Below are positions 9,531-16,050 of a stretch of 64,000 nt of DNA, in pieces. Origin of the DNA: Paenibacillus sp. MAHUQ-63. GTDB lineage: Bacteria > Bacillota > Bacilli > Paenibacillales > NBRC-103111. Under the pieces are notes generated by a model that ran no database searches, was not told where the DNA came from, and saw only the letters and a program-made list of their open reading frames with translations. Location of the stretch: positions 248,001-312,000 of the forward strand of contig NZ_JARADB010000005.1 in the NCBI RefSeq assembly GCF_028765165.1, given 5' to 3'. The position numbers and the translations under genes were made by a program. Position 1 is the first letter of the stretch; every line of letters starts with the position of its first letter.

Positions 9531-9816
9531 CGTATTCCTCCTTTTTTCCACACCTGTCTCCTCTGAACCCGTCCGCATGAATATGCAAAAAGAGACAACA
9601 AAAAAACTCAGACTCCCACCCGCCGGACCGAACGCGCGCCACACTGCGCCATTCGCCAAGCGATGATAGATACCTGGGTTTCTCATTGTCTCCGCCCAAC
9701 ATCATTCATTCGCGATGGTTTCAGATTATGAAACCGGTTGCAATTACTCCCATTATCGTCACTGACACCGGGAAATGCAAGAACTTTTTGTGGCATCCTT
9801 CGCCTGCATTTTACCA
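9531..9816. other. intergenic stretch, nothing recognised
   Basis: Spacer between the start of the SLH protein and the glpP promoter. No gene, terminator or convincing minus-strand promoter could be picked out by eye. Confidence 0.5.
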
Positions 9817-9845
9817 TTGACAAAAACAAACTCCCTCTCTATAAT
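9817..9845 (+). promoter_or_regulatory. consensus promoter of the glpP-mgtC2 unit
   Basis: TTGACA (9817-9822), exactly 17 bp, TATAAT (9840-9845): a perfect housekeeping promoter. The expected transcription start near 9852 leaves about 130 nt of leader before the glpP start. Confidence 0.85.
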
Positions 9846-9874
9846 TCAAACTGATTCAATACCTATTGAACTAC

Positions 9875-9961
9875 GGTCAGGTTCGACTATAGAGAAAAAC
9901 CCTTACCCGTGATCATGTCCTTTCATCTGGAGGGGTGTGTTCATCGAGGTCAGGGTTTTTT
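9875..9961 (+). ncRNA. leader attenuator B upstream of glpP-mgtC2 (candidate cis-regulatory RNA)
   Basis: AAAAACCCT (9895-9903) pairs with AGGGTTTTT (9952-9960), giving a terminator-like hairpin with a terminal T tract before glpP. The interior strands CCCGTGATCATGTC and GGGTGTGTTCATCG match leader A almost base for base. Where they differ, pairing is kept: GUGA/UCAU here against GUAA/UUAC in A. Upstream, GGTCAGGTT (9875-9883) repeats the terminator's 3' strand GGTCAGGGTT (9948-9957), so an alternative antiterminator pairing is possible. Either a riboswitch-like element or the target of an RNA-binding protein, GlpP itself being a candidate. Confidence 0.65.
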
Positions 9962-9984
9962 ATTATTCTGAGAGGGGAATTGGC

Positions 9985-10539
9985 GTGTATCCGATTATCG
10001 ATCTTGTAGAGCACCAGACCATTGCCGCCGTACAGAAAGAGGAAGAGCTAGAGCATGCGATAAACAGTCAAGCCAATATCATTTTCCTGTTAATGGGCTC
10101 CATCTTCAATGTGCATGAATTGGTAGCGCGCGTGAAGCGTGCCGGCAAACAAGTCTTCATTCACATCGAATTCATCGAAGGCATCGTACCGGACCGAACC
10201 GGATTATCCTATATCGCGAAGAACGTGCAGCCTACAGGAATCATCTCTACGAAGGGCAACTTGATTCGCATCGCCAAAGACATGAATTTAATGGCGATTC
10301 AACGCATATTCCTAATCGACCACAGTGCCGTGGTCCGGGGAATCAAAGCAGCGGAACAAAGCCAGCCGGATGCCATTGAGGTTATGCCGGGCATCATGCC
10401 CCGTATTATCGAGGGGCTAACGGAGATGACCCCCTACCCGATCATTGCCGGAGGGCTGGTCGATTCTCAAGGGCAGATCGACGAAGCTTTGCAGGCCGGA
10501 GCGCTCGCCGTATCGACGGGCAAATCCGAGCTGTGGTAA
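9985..10539 (+). CDS. glpP: glycerol-3-phosphate-responsive RNA-binding antiterminator
   Basis: A 184-residue protein matching GlpP, close to the family's usual ~190. It opens (M)YPIIDLVEHQTIAAV and contains VFIHIEFIEGIV, TGIISTKGNLI and a C-terminal PIIAGGLVDSQGQID, features of the TIM-barrel GlpP fold that senses glycerol-3-phosphate. In Bacillus subtilis GlpP binds leader RNA of glycerol genes and prevents termination. The start chosen is GTG at 9985 behind GAGAGGGG; the frame is open upstream to 9937 but that stretch lies inside the leader hairpin. No glpF, glpK or glpD is in the window, so its targets lie elsewhere, or include its own leader. mgtC2 follows after a terminator-like hairpin. 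Confidence 0.9.
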   Translation: MYPIIDLVEHQTIAAVQKEEELEHAINSQANIIFLLMGSIFNVHELVARVKRAGKQVFIHIEFIEGIVPDRTGLSYIAKNVQPTGIISTKGNLIRIAKDMNLMAIQRIFLIDHSAVVRGIKAAEQSQPDAIEVMPGIMPRIIEGLTEMTPYPIIAGGLVDSQGQIDEALQAGALAVSTGKSELW

Positions 10540-10592
10540 TACAAGGCTGTAAATAAGAATACGACTACAAAGCGGTAAGAGAATGGGAGAAT

Positions 10593-10655
10593 GCCTCTTT
10601 GGAAAAGGTTGCAGCGGACGTTGGTCCGGCGGCTTTTTTCAGGGAGGCCTTTTTC
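10593..10655 (+). terminator. terminator-like hairpins between glpP and mgtC2
   Basis: An imperfect GC-rich hairpin at 10610-10634 (arms GCAGCGGAC and GTCCGGCGGC, with one mismatch and one bulge) runs into TTTTTT. An outer stem, GCCTC (10593-10597) with GAGGC (10644-10648), is also followed by CTTTTTC. This suggests partial termination before mgtC2, so its expression may need read-through or a promoter that I could not find. Confidence 0.5.
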
Positions 10656-10680
10656 ATTTCAGAAAAGAGGGAGGATCCGC

Positions 10681-11433
10681 ATGGATAGCATTTGGCAGAT
10701 TAGTCATTTGGAGCTAACACTCCGCATATTTACAGCTGCCGCCTTAGGCGGTATGATCGGCTTCGAACGGGAATGGAGCAACCATGCGGCAGGGCTGCGG
10801 ACGCATATTCTGGTATGCATCGGCTCCGCCGCCATTATGCTGCTGTCGATATACGGATTCAACCAGTTCGTCTATGAAGCGAATGTGCGAATCGATCCCG
10901 CTCGTCTGGCGGCACAGGTCATCACCGGAATCGGGTTCCTCGGGGCAGGCGCGATTATGAGGAACGGTTCCACCGTTTCCGGACTGACCACTGCCGCCTC
11001 CATTTGGGTCGTTGCCGCGATCGGGCTTTGCGTAGGCGCCGGGTTTCTGTACTGCGCCGTGCTGGCTACCTTCATGGTGCTCGTCAGCTTATTCGTCCTC
11101 AATAAATGGGAGAAGCATCTGTTCCGTCATCGCAAACATCAGGAGCTCATCATCAAAATCCATGACCGCATGGATGTCATGGACGCTATTTTATCTTCAT
11201 TCACCGAGCAGGATATTCAGGTGAAGAACGTGATGATGGAGCTAGATACGGCAGGAACGGAGGAGCATCCAGGGTCTGTGATCGCGCTGAAAATCAGCGT
11301 CAAAACGGTCCCCGCCGACCGATTGAATCGGGCCATAGAGCAAATTTCACGCATTGAAGGGGTGCTGTCTATGGAGCTGCGGCACGACCAGCCGGGCCGA
11401 AATACGGAAGCTTCCAAAGTTCAGGTTATGTAA
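10681..11433 (+). CDS. MgtC/SapB family membrane protein (copy 2)
   Basis: A 250-residue paralogue of the 3553-4311 protein: MIGFEREWSNHAAGLRTH, GIGFLGAGAIM and WVVAAIGLCVGAGF in the membrane half, then a soluble regulatory domain (ELIIKIHDRMDVMDAI) that diverges more. Start ATG at 10681 behind AGAGGGAGG. It shares the glpP leader and promoter through read-through. Two copies sharing a leader type point to one regulatory signal for both. Function in magnesium or phosphate homeostasis is known for the family but not shown here. Confidence 0.92.
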   Translation: MDSIWQISHLELTLRIFTAAALGGMIGFEREWSNHAAGLRTHILVCIGSAAIMLLSIYGFNQFVYEANVRIDPARLAAQVITGIGFLGAGAIMRNGSTVSGLTTAASIWVVAAIGLCVGAGFLYCAVLATFMVLVSLFVLNKWEKHLFRHRKHQELIIKIHDRMDVMDAILSSFTEQDIQVKNVMMELDTAGTEEHPGSVIALKISVKTVPADRLNRAIEQISRIEGVLSMELRHDQPGRNTEASKVQVM

Positions 11434-11442
11434 AATTGATGA

Positions 11443-11471
11443 TTGCGCTTCCATTTTTGGTGGTGTATAGT
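11443..11471 (+). promoter_or_regulatory. promoter of the MBL-fold hydrolase gene
   Basis: TTGCGC (11443-11448), 17 bp, TATAGT (11466-11471). It lies 10 bp after the mgtC2 stop, making the hydrolase a separate transcription unit with a leader of about 135 nt. Confidence 0.6.
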
Positions 11472-11512
11472 AAATATAATTCAATCGCATGTATGTCGGG
11501 TAGAGACCATGG

Positions 11513-11584
11513 AGAACCCCTGATTACACTGCACTCACGTCCCAAGCGGAACGTGGGTTCATGTGTAGTTTAGGGGTTCTTTTT
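11513..11584 (+). ncRNA. leader attenuator D upstream of the MBL-fold hydrolase
   Basis: AGAACCCCT (11513-11521) pairs with AGGGGTTCT (11572-11580), followed by TTTT, between the promoter and the gene start. The interior is a second long imperfect hairpin (TACAC ... GTGTA and CACGT ... ACGTG). It resembles leaders A and B in placement and in the CC-x-TGGAGAA segment just ahead of the stem, but not in interior sequence, so it may respond to something else. Confidence 0.5.
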
Positions 11585-11614
11585 ATGTTGCCGGCAGGAA
11601 GGAAAGGAGCATAC

Positions 11615-12364
11615 ATGGATATTACATTACTAGGAACCGCCGCTGCCGCTGGCGGGGCTGAGCGCGACAACACCTATCTCCTTCTGAGGCACGGGGAGTC
11701 CTACACCATGATTGATGTCGGAGGCAACCCTTTGGGCAAGCTGGCTAAACTGGGCGTAGGCGTTAATCTGGTGGACCGCGTAATTTTCACCCATGCGCAC
11801 ATCGATCATGTATACGGATTCCCCTCCCTCTTATGGGGCATGTGGCTCGCCAAGCGAATGAAGCCTCTGACCGTTCACTGCTCCGAGGAGCAGGAGCCTC
11901 AGCTTCGGAAGTGGTTGGACGTGATGGAGATCGACGCATGGCCTATCCAATTCTCCATCGATATCCGCACTTTCGATTGGACGAAGGAGTCTCATCTGGT
12001 TGAGGAAGAGCATATAGCGATCTCGGCATTCCCGAGCCTTCATCTCGGGCCGACCGCAGGGCTCTCAATCCGGTATCTGGACAAGGTGCTTGTCTATTCC
12101 GCCGATACCGAGCTCAATCCCTGGATCAAGGAACGGGCGCATATCGATGTTCTCATCCATGAAGCTACAACCGCCGAACGTTCCGGTGCCCACCATTCGA
12201 GCTTGCAAGGCATTGCCGATTATTACCCGCTGGAACGAATCGGCCGGATCGTTGCTGTGCATATAACGGATAGTGAGCCGTATGAGAACGTGCTCGGCAA
12301 GCTGCCGCCTGCCGCCAGCGCCAAAATAAGCCTTGGCTTCGATTTAATGACCATATCGCTTTGA
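11615..12364 (+). CDS. metallo-beta-lactamase-fold hydrolase, RNase Z-like
   Basis: A 249-residue MBL-fold protein: IDVGGNPLGK, then the zinc-binding HAHIDH, later YSADTELN and HEATTAE with the remaining metal ligands, and a final His in AVHITDSE. This layout is that of the RNase Z/ElaC-like branch, but the length fits the small stand-alone hydrolases better than tRNase Z. Substrate unknown. Start ATG at 11615 behind GGAAAGGAGC; an upstream in-frame ATG at 11561 falls inside leader D. Confidence 0.8.
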   Translation: MDITLLGTAAAAGGAERDNTYLLLRHGESYTMIDVGGNPLGKLAKLGVGVNLVDRVIFTHAHIDHVYGFPSLLWGMWLAKRMKPLTVHCSEEQEPQLRKWLDVMEIDAWPIQFSIDIRTFDWTKESHLVEEEHIAISAFPSLHLGPTAGLSIRYLDKVLVYSADTELNPWIKERAHIDVLIHEATTAERSGAHHSSLQGIADYYPLERIGRIVAVHITDSEPYENVLGKLPPAASAKISLGFDLMTISL

Positions 12365-12391
12365 TGATTTGTAAGGGACTGAGACGAGTAG

Positions 12392-12456
12392 AATCCCAAA
12401 CCTATCTGATTGACTGCGCCCCAGGGTGAGGTCTGTCTGGGGTTTGGGATTTTTTT
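12392..12456 (+). terminator. terminator after the MBL-fold gene (large loop)
   Basis: AATCCCAAACC (12392-12402) pairs perfectly with GGTTTGGGATT (12441-12451), followed by TTTTT. About 38 nt lie between the arms, and an alternative inner pairing CCCCAG/CTGGGG exists. No promoter is visible between the hydrolase stop and this hairpin, so terminator is the simplest reading; attenuation of the HAD gene by read-through is possible. Confidence 0.6.
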
Positions 12457-12493
12457 ACGTTAGATAACATGGGAAATTTGGGGAGGAACCAGA

Positions 12494-13303
12494 ATGAAAA
12501 GCTTTGACGGGTATATTTTTGATTTGGATGGGACGATTTATTTGAGCAATCGACTGATCGACGGAGCTGCGGAAGTCATTCAATATTTGCGGGCCAAGAA
12601 CAAGAAGATCTTATTTCTCACGAACAAAACGATCGAATCCCGGGAGAAATATGTGAAAAAGCTAACCGATCTTGGGATTCCCATCGGGCTCGAGCATATT
12701 TTAAGCCCTACGCTGGTTACAATTCGCTATCTGCAAGAGCATTATGCCGGTAAACCTATTTATGTCATCGGGGAACCCTTGATCAAGGAAGAGTTCAGGC
12801 AAGCCGGCCTTCCGTTCGCGAATACGCCCGAGGAGACGGATGTCGTCATCGCCTCTTGGGATCGCGATTTCCACTACTCCCACTTGGACTTCGCCTATCA
12901 GGCCATTAAAAGAGGCGCTGCCGTACTGGCCACCAACCCTGACCGAACATGTCCCGTTGAGGGGGGCGATGTGCCCGATTGCGGCGGCATGATCGGAGCC
13001 ATTGAAGGCGCCACGGGCAAGAAGGTCGAACTCATTATCGGCAAGCCCTCCGTGCATATGGCCAAAGCCGCCTTGGAATGCTTGCAGCTGCGCGCCGATC
13101 AATGCTTGATGACAGGCGACCGGATTGAGACCGACATCCTGATGGGCAAGCTGGCCGGACTGCATACCGCCTTGGTGATGACGGGCATTACGCAAAAAGA
13201 AGATTTGGCGCAATCCAATTATCAACCGGACTATGTGCTGAATTCCGTCTATGATCTCCTGCTGGAAGAGACGCTGGAAGAAACGGCTAGTGCGGCTGAA
13301 TAA
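12494..13303 (+). CDS. HAD superfamily (subfamily IIA, NagD-like) phosphatase
   Basis: A 269-residue HAD-IIA phosphatase. Motif I FDLDGTIY with the nucleophile Asp is at residues 9-16, motif II LTNKT near 42, and motifs III/IV as IGKPSVHMAKAA and MTGDRIETDI near the C-terminus. The capped IIA group includes NagD, AraL and phosphoglycolate or glycerol-phosphate phosphatases; the neighbourhood of glycerol-phosphate genes makes a sugar or glycerol phosphate substrate plausible but unproven. Start ATG 12494 behind GGGGAGGAACCAG. Ends at a strong bidirectional terminator. Confidence 0.9.
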   Translation: MKSFDGYIFDLDGTIYLSNRLIDGAAEVIQYLRAKNKKILFLTNKTIESREKYVKKLTDLGIPIGLEHILSPTLVTIRYLQEHYAGKPIYVIGEPLIKEEFRQAGLPFANTPEETDVVIASWDRDFHYSHLDFAYQAIKRGAAVLATNPDRTCPVEGGDVPDCGGMIGAIEGATGKKVELIIGKPSVHMAKAALECLQLRADQCLMTGDRIETDILMGKLAGLHTALVMTGITQKEDLAQSNYQPDYVLNSVYDLLLEETLEETASAAE

Positions 13304-13312
13304 ATAACACAA

Positions 13313-13342
13313 AAAAGCTATCCCTCTCGAGGGATAGCTTTT
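13313..13342. terminator. bidirectional terminator
   Basis: AAAAGCTATCCCTC and GAGGGATAGCTTTT form a near-perfect hairpin with a T tract in both orientations, between the convergent HAD gene and partition operon. Confidence 0.85.
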
Positions 13343-13353
13343 CATTTGAGAGC

Positions 13354-13812
13354 CTAATTCGCTATCTGGCTCCACACCGGGTATTCATCCAAATATCCGA
13401 ACTGATACAGTTCCCGAAGCGCCATGCGTATGCTCGTCTCGTCCTCACCCGATTCGCTGGACATCTCGATCAGATCGTCCAACTGAATCTGAGGATGCTC
13501 TTTGCAGAACGCAAGCAGCCCCTTGGCTGCCCATGACAGCCGATCGTCCTGGAAATCACCGACCAAACGGCGGAATATTTTCTGGGAAATAATCTTCATC
13601 TCGACGAGGGTCTGCAGTGCTTTGGAGACCTGCTTCACATTCATGCGGCCCAGCTTCGCAATCTCGGCGAGTTCGGGAAAATTCGATTCCGAGGAAAAAC
13701 ATTTCAACACGATGACGGTCATCTGCGTATAAATATCCAAGCCGGGATAACGAAAAACGTCGTCCGACAGTGAAAAATGACGCACGGCCTCCTTCGTTTG
13801 ACCATTGTCCAT
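13354..13812 (-). CDS. winged-helix protein at the end of the parM operon
   Basis: A 152-residue protein. Residues ~25-90 read like a winged helix-turn-helix (LAEIAKLGRMNVKQVSKALQ, then a wing-like stretch to LVGDFQDDR). The C-terminal half (LSWAAKGLLAFCKEHPQIQL, MALRELYQFGYLDE) has the helix pattern seen in replication or DnaD-like helper proteins. Start ATG 13812 behind AAGGAGGACATCGA. It lies 34 bp after the ParR-like gene on the same strand, so the three genes form an operon. Possible roles are autoregulator of the operon or second DNA-binding partner. Family assignment is uncertain. Confidence 0.65.
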   Translation of the reverse strand: MDNGQTKEAVRHFSLSDDVFRYPGLDIYTQMTVIVLKCFSSESNFPELAEIAKLGRMNVKQVSKALQTLVEMKIISQKIFRRLVGDFQDDRLSWAAKGLLAFCKEHPQIQLDDLIEMSSESGEDETSIRMALRELYQFGYLDEYPVWSQIAN

Positions 13813-13846
13813 TCGATGTCCTCCTTATCTTGATCATGGAGTTCAC

Positions 13847-14320
13847 CTACTCAGGCTCCCTGCCATGATCCGAGGTAGGCACCAGCTTACCCGAGTTTTG
13901 CCGGGACTGCCGGAAGATTTGTGCCATACTAAATTTCTTCGCTTCAGCGGCAGCTGTCTGGACGAGCGGTACCGACTCAACCGCCGCCAAGCTGTTATCG
14001 CTTACAGCAGAGGGCTTGTCCAGGTCTATCCTGTCTTCGTCTATGTGGGGTAACGTATTTGTCGAATCATCCATCCAAGGTGAGGGAATGGAAACCCCCT
14101 CAGAGCCTGTCGTTTCGGCCGGCGGAATGACCGGCGGCCGTATGGCCGATCGCTGCTCGCGCACGTATTGGATCAGAATGTCCATAATGCCTTGACTGAA
14201 ATAACCATCCCTTTTCAGTTGGTTCAAATAGTCGATGACTTCCGGCGGCGTATCTGACGGAATATACAGGGTTACGTCTTTGCCGGAACGAACGTAAACA
14301 GTGGATCGGCGTTTTTTCAA
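13847..14320 (-). CDS. ParR-like DNA-binding adaptor protein
   Basis: A 157-residue protein placed directly after parM, as parR is in type II partition operons. The basic N-terminus (KKRRSTVYVRSGKDVTLYI) and following helices (PPEVIDYLNQLKRDGYFSQG) resemble a ribbon-helix-helix domain that would bind the centromere; the Pro/Ser-rich middle and basic C-terminal tail (FSMAQIFRQSRQ) could be the actin-binding end. The start is TTG at 14320, overlapping the parM stop (TTGA), with GGGAG 9 bp upstream, so translation is probably coupled. Homology is inferred from position and fold pattern. Confidence 0.65.
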   Translation of the reverse strand: MKKRRSTVYVRSGKDVTLYIPSDTPPEVIDYLNQLKRDGYFSQGIMDILIQYVREQRSAIRPPVIPPAETTGSEGVSIPSPWMDDSTNTLPHIDEDRIDLDKPSAVSDNSLAAVESVPLVQTAAAEAKKFSMAQIFRQSRQNSGKLVPTSDHGREPE

Positions 14321-15510
14321 TCGGAACCGCTCCCGCTATCAGCAGTGTCCTTCCCTGCCGAGCCGGCCGCGGCTTCATTCTCATGCTTCAACGCATGGTC
14401 CAGCATCAGGAACGTACCCCGCACATTACGGAATTGGCTGGTTTCGGCCGTATCGAACCGAATGGGCAGCCCGAGCTCGGCGTTCAATTTCTCAATCCAT
14501 GGCTGCAGCACGACAGCTCCCCCGCCGATAAACCAGAACTCGTTCGCATAGCGAACGTGTTTCCAGGAGCTGCGGGCGAACTTCAGCACTTTCTCCGCCA
14601 ATATGCGCATGTGCTTATTAATCAGGCTGGTCATGTCGAACACAACTTTGCCCTCGGCATAAATCTCATACTCTTTGTTGATCAGCATAAGCGTCAGCTC
14701 CGCCGTACTCGCCAGCAGCTCTTCGCCTTGCGCATTGACTTCGTTACGAATGCTTTCCAGCGCATCGTTGAGATAGATTTTGGCGCCTGTGGAGTGCCGC
14801 TGATCCAGGTCGAGACCTGGTCTGAAGAAGGCGATATCCATATCGACGCCGCCAACATCGGCAATGCCGAAGCCCTTGTGCGACAGATGCGATTTCGATG
14901 TCGCTTCCAGATCGTATACGCCGGAGACGTCATCGATGCTAATATCGGTAGGCAGCGTAAATTCCATTTCCACGGTCACGCCTTTGAATCCGGGGGTTGT
15001 CACGAACGTAACGGAATGCACGCCACCCGTAATCTTCCGGGCGAATTCATCGCGAAACTTCGTGATTTCGCGAATCGGCAGACCGGTGCCCAGGTTGACG
15101 GCGGCTTTGATCCGCTTCTTCCCCTTCTGGATGGCCCCTTCGTTCTGCTTGGCAATGGCATATGCCGCCGCCGTGAGGAGCGTCACCATCGTTTCCGGCC
15201 TTTGCGCTTTCTTCTGCACGGCTTTGTCCCCGACAATTTCATGAAGAATGCCTTCGTCACCAATGGCGAGATTGCCTACATAAACATGACGGTATTGGTC
15301 GCTCTCAATTGCAGGCGATGTAATCTGTACGTCGAGGAAATCCAGGGGATCACCTTGTTCCATCAAAAGAAATCGTTCACCAAACGGTTGTGCCAGCACA
15401 TTAGGGAAAATGAAACTGCAGTCCAAATGGTCATAAATCACCTTGACATGACTGCTGCCGTTATCGATGGACAGCGTGATGGTCGTGGTTAAGACTTCGT
15501 TCTTTGTCAA
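14317..15510 (-). CDS. ParM/StbA-type actin-like segregation protein
   Basis: A 397-residue actin-fold ATPase. Phosphate-1 loop LSIDNGSSHVKVIYD is near the N-terminus, GTGLPIREI mid-way, phosphate-2 loop IADVGGVDMDIAF near residue 225 and the adenosine motif FIGGGAVVLQPWI near 350. The C-terminal tail is Ala/Gly/Ser/Asp-rich. ParM filaments push or pull plasmid copies apart in type II partitioning. Start TTG 15510 behind GGAGAGGGG. The operon parM-parR-winged helix sits among chromosomal housekeeping genes, so this is either a plasmid remnant put to new use or a chromosomal actin cassette; related ones occur in bacilli. All motifs appear intact. Confidence 0.88.
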   Translation of the reverse strand: MTKNEVLTTTITLSIDNGSSHVKVIYDHLDCSFIFPNVLAQPFGERFLLMEQGDPLDFLDVQITSPAIESDQYRHVYVGNLAIGDEGILHEIVGDKAVQKKAQRPETMVTLLTAAAYAIAKQNEGAIQKGKKRIKAAVNLGTGLPIREITKFRDEFARKITGGVHSVTFVTTPGFKGVTVEMEFTLPTDISIDDVSGVYDLEATSKSHLSHKGFGIADVGGVDMDIAFFRPGLDLDQRHSTGAKIYLNDALESIRNEVNAQGEELLASTAELTLMLINKEYEIYAEGKVVFDMTSLINKHMRILAEKVLKFARSSWKHVRYANEFWFIGGGAVVLQPWIEKLNAELGLPIRFDTAETSQFRNVRGTFLMLDHALKHENEAAAGSAGKDTADSGSGSD

Positions 15511-15623
15511 GTCAATTCCCCTCTCCTACCTTGAATTGTATCTATATAAACATTCGAAAGAGAGAGCTAGATTCAGAGGGTATTTGGAATTTTCCGTTAA
15601 TTTTATCACTTCTCTGGAATCAA

Positions 15624-15735
15624 CTTTAAAGTTTAAAGTTTAAGATTTAACATTTAAGATTTAAAGTTCAAGCTTCGAACCTTAACGTTTGAACCTTAAA
15701 GTTTAAAGTTTGAACGTTAAGGTTCAAACGTCGAA
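15624..15735. repeat. 7-bp x 16 tandem iteron array upstream of parM (candidate centromere)
   Basis: From 15624 the sequence reads in unbroken 7-bp steps: CTTTAAA, GTTTAAA, GTTTAAG, ATTTAAC and so on, through CTTCGAA and GTTTGAA, to CGTCGAA at 15729-15735. Consensus N-Y-T-Y-R-A-N, with the central T and the A at position 6 the most constant. It begins about 113 bp ahead of the parM start, where parC lies in the R1-type par locus. Iteron arrays recognised by ParR are known for type II systems; the assignment here is inference. The register is exact over 112 bp. Confidence 0.75.
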
Positions 15736-15770
15736 GTTTATGGATAGCTGCAGGATAAGAGGAGGGTACT

Positions 15771-15872
15771 ATGAGTCGTGTGCACCGCAAGCGGAAGTTG
15801 GCGCGGGAGTTGGCACAGAACTCGACGAAATTTCTGATTCTATATGAAAAATCATATAGATTCATCACTTAA
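15771..15872 (+). CDS. possible 33-residue basic peptide
   Basis: ATG at 15771 has a strong AAGAGGAGGG box at good spacing and an open frame of 33 codons; it begins MSRVHRKRKLARELAQN and is rich in Arg and Lys. It overlaps the first of three short hairpin repeats. The repeat-derived C-terminal half (ILYEKSYRF) argues it may be chance. No family recognised. Confidence 0.25.
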   Translation: MSRVHRKRKLARELAQNSTKFLILYEKSYRFIT

Positions 15873-15964
15873 TCACTAAAATCGGCGATTCTATATGAAA
15901 AATAGAATACATTTCCTCTTTCCACTGTAATTCCGCCTATTGTATTCGAAAAATCATACCGAAT
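15836..15964. repeat. three short hairpin repeats with a GAAAAAT core
   Basis: GATTCTATATGAAAAAT occurs at 15836-15852 and exactly again at 15887-15903; a third, diverged copy TGTATTCGAAAAATCATAC lies at 15941-15959. Each can fold into a small hairpin with the GAAAAAT core in the loop. The rest of the spacer to the sugar-porter gene shows nothing else. Confidence 0.6.
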
Positions 15965-16030
15965 AAGCAAAAAAGGAGAAGAAGTGTTCCAGAACAGGAT
16001 TCGCACGTGCTTGTTAAACCATAAAAAAAA

Positions 16031-16050
16031 GCCGGAATCAAGCATCCGGC
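16031..16050 (-). terminator. terminator overlapping the end of the sugar-porter gene
   Basis: GCCGGA (16031-16036) and TCCGGC (16045-16050) enclose the stop codon of the porter; on the minus strand a run of eight T follows. Confidence 0.75.

Noticed and set aside
12392-12456. Fourth member of the leader family before the HAD gene
   Set aside because: No promoter between the previous stop and the hairpin, and the interior matches leaders A/B only weakly (GAGGTCTGTCT); a terminator is simpler.
14383-15492. Long open frame antisense to parM
   Set aside because: Codon content mirrors the parM frame; the protein is rich in Arg, His and Gln with no family and no ribosome site.
15624-15735. CRISPR array
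   Set aside because: Units are 7 bp with no spacers and no cas genes are nearby.
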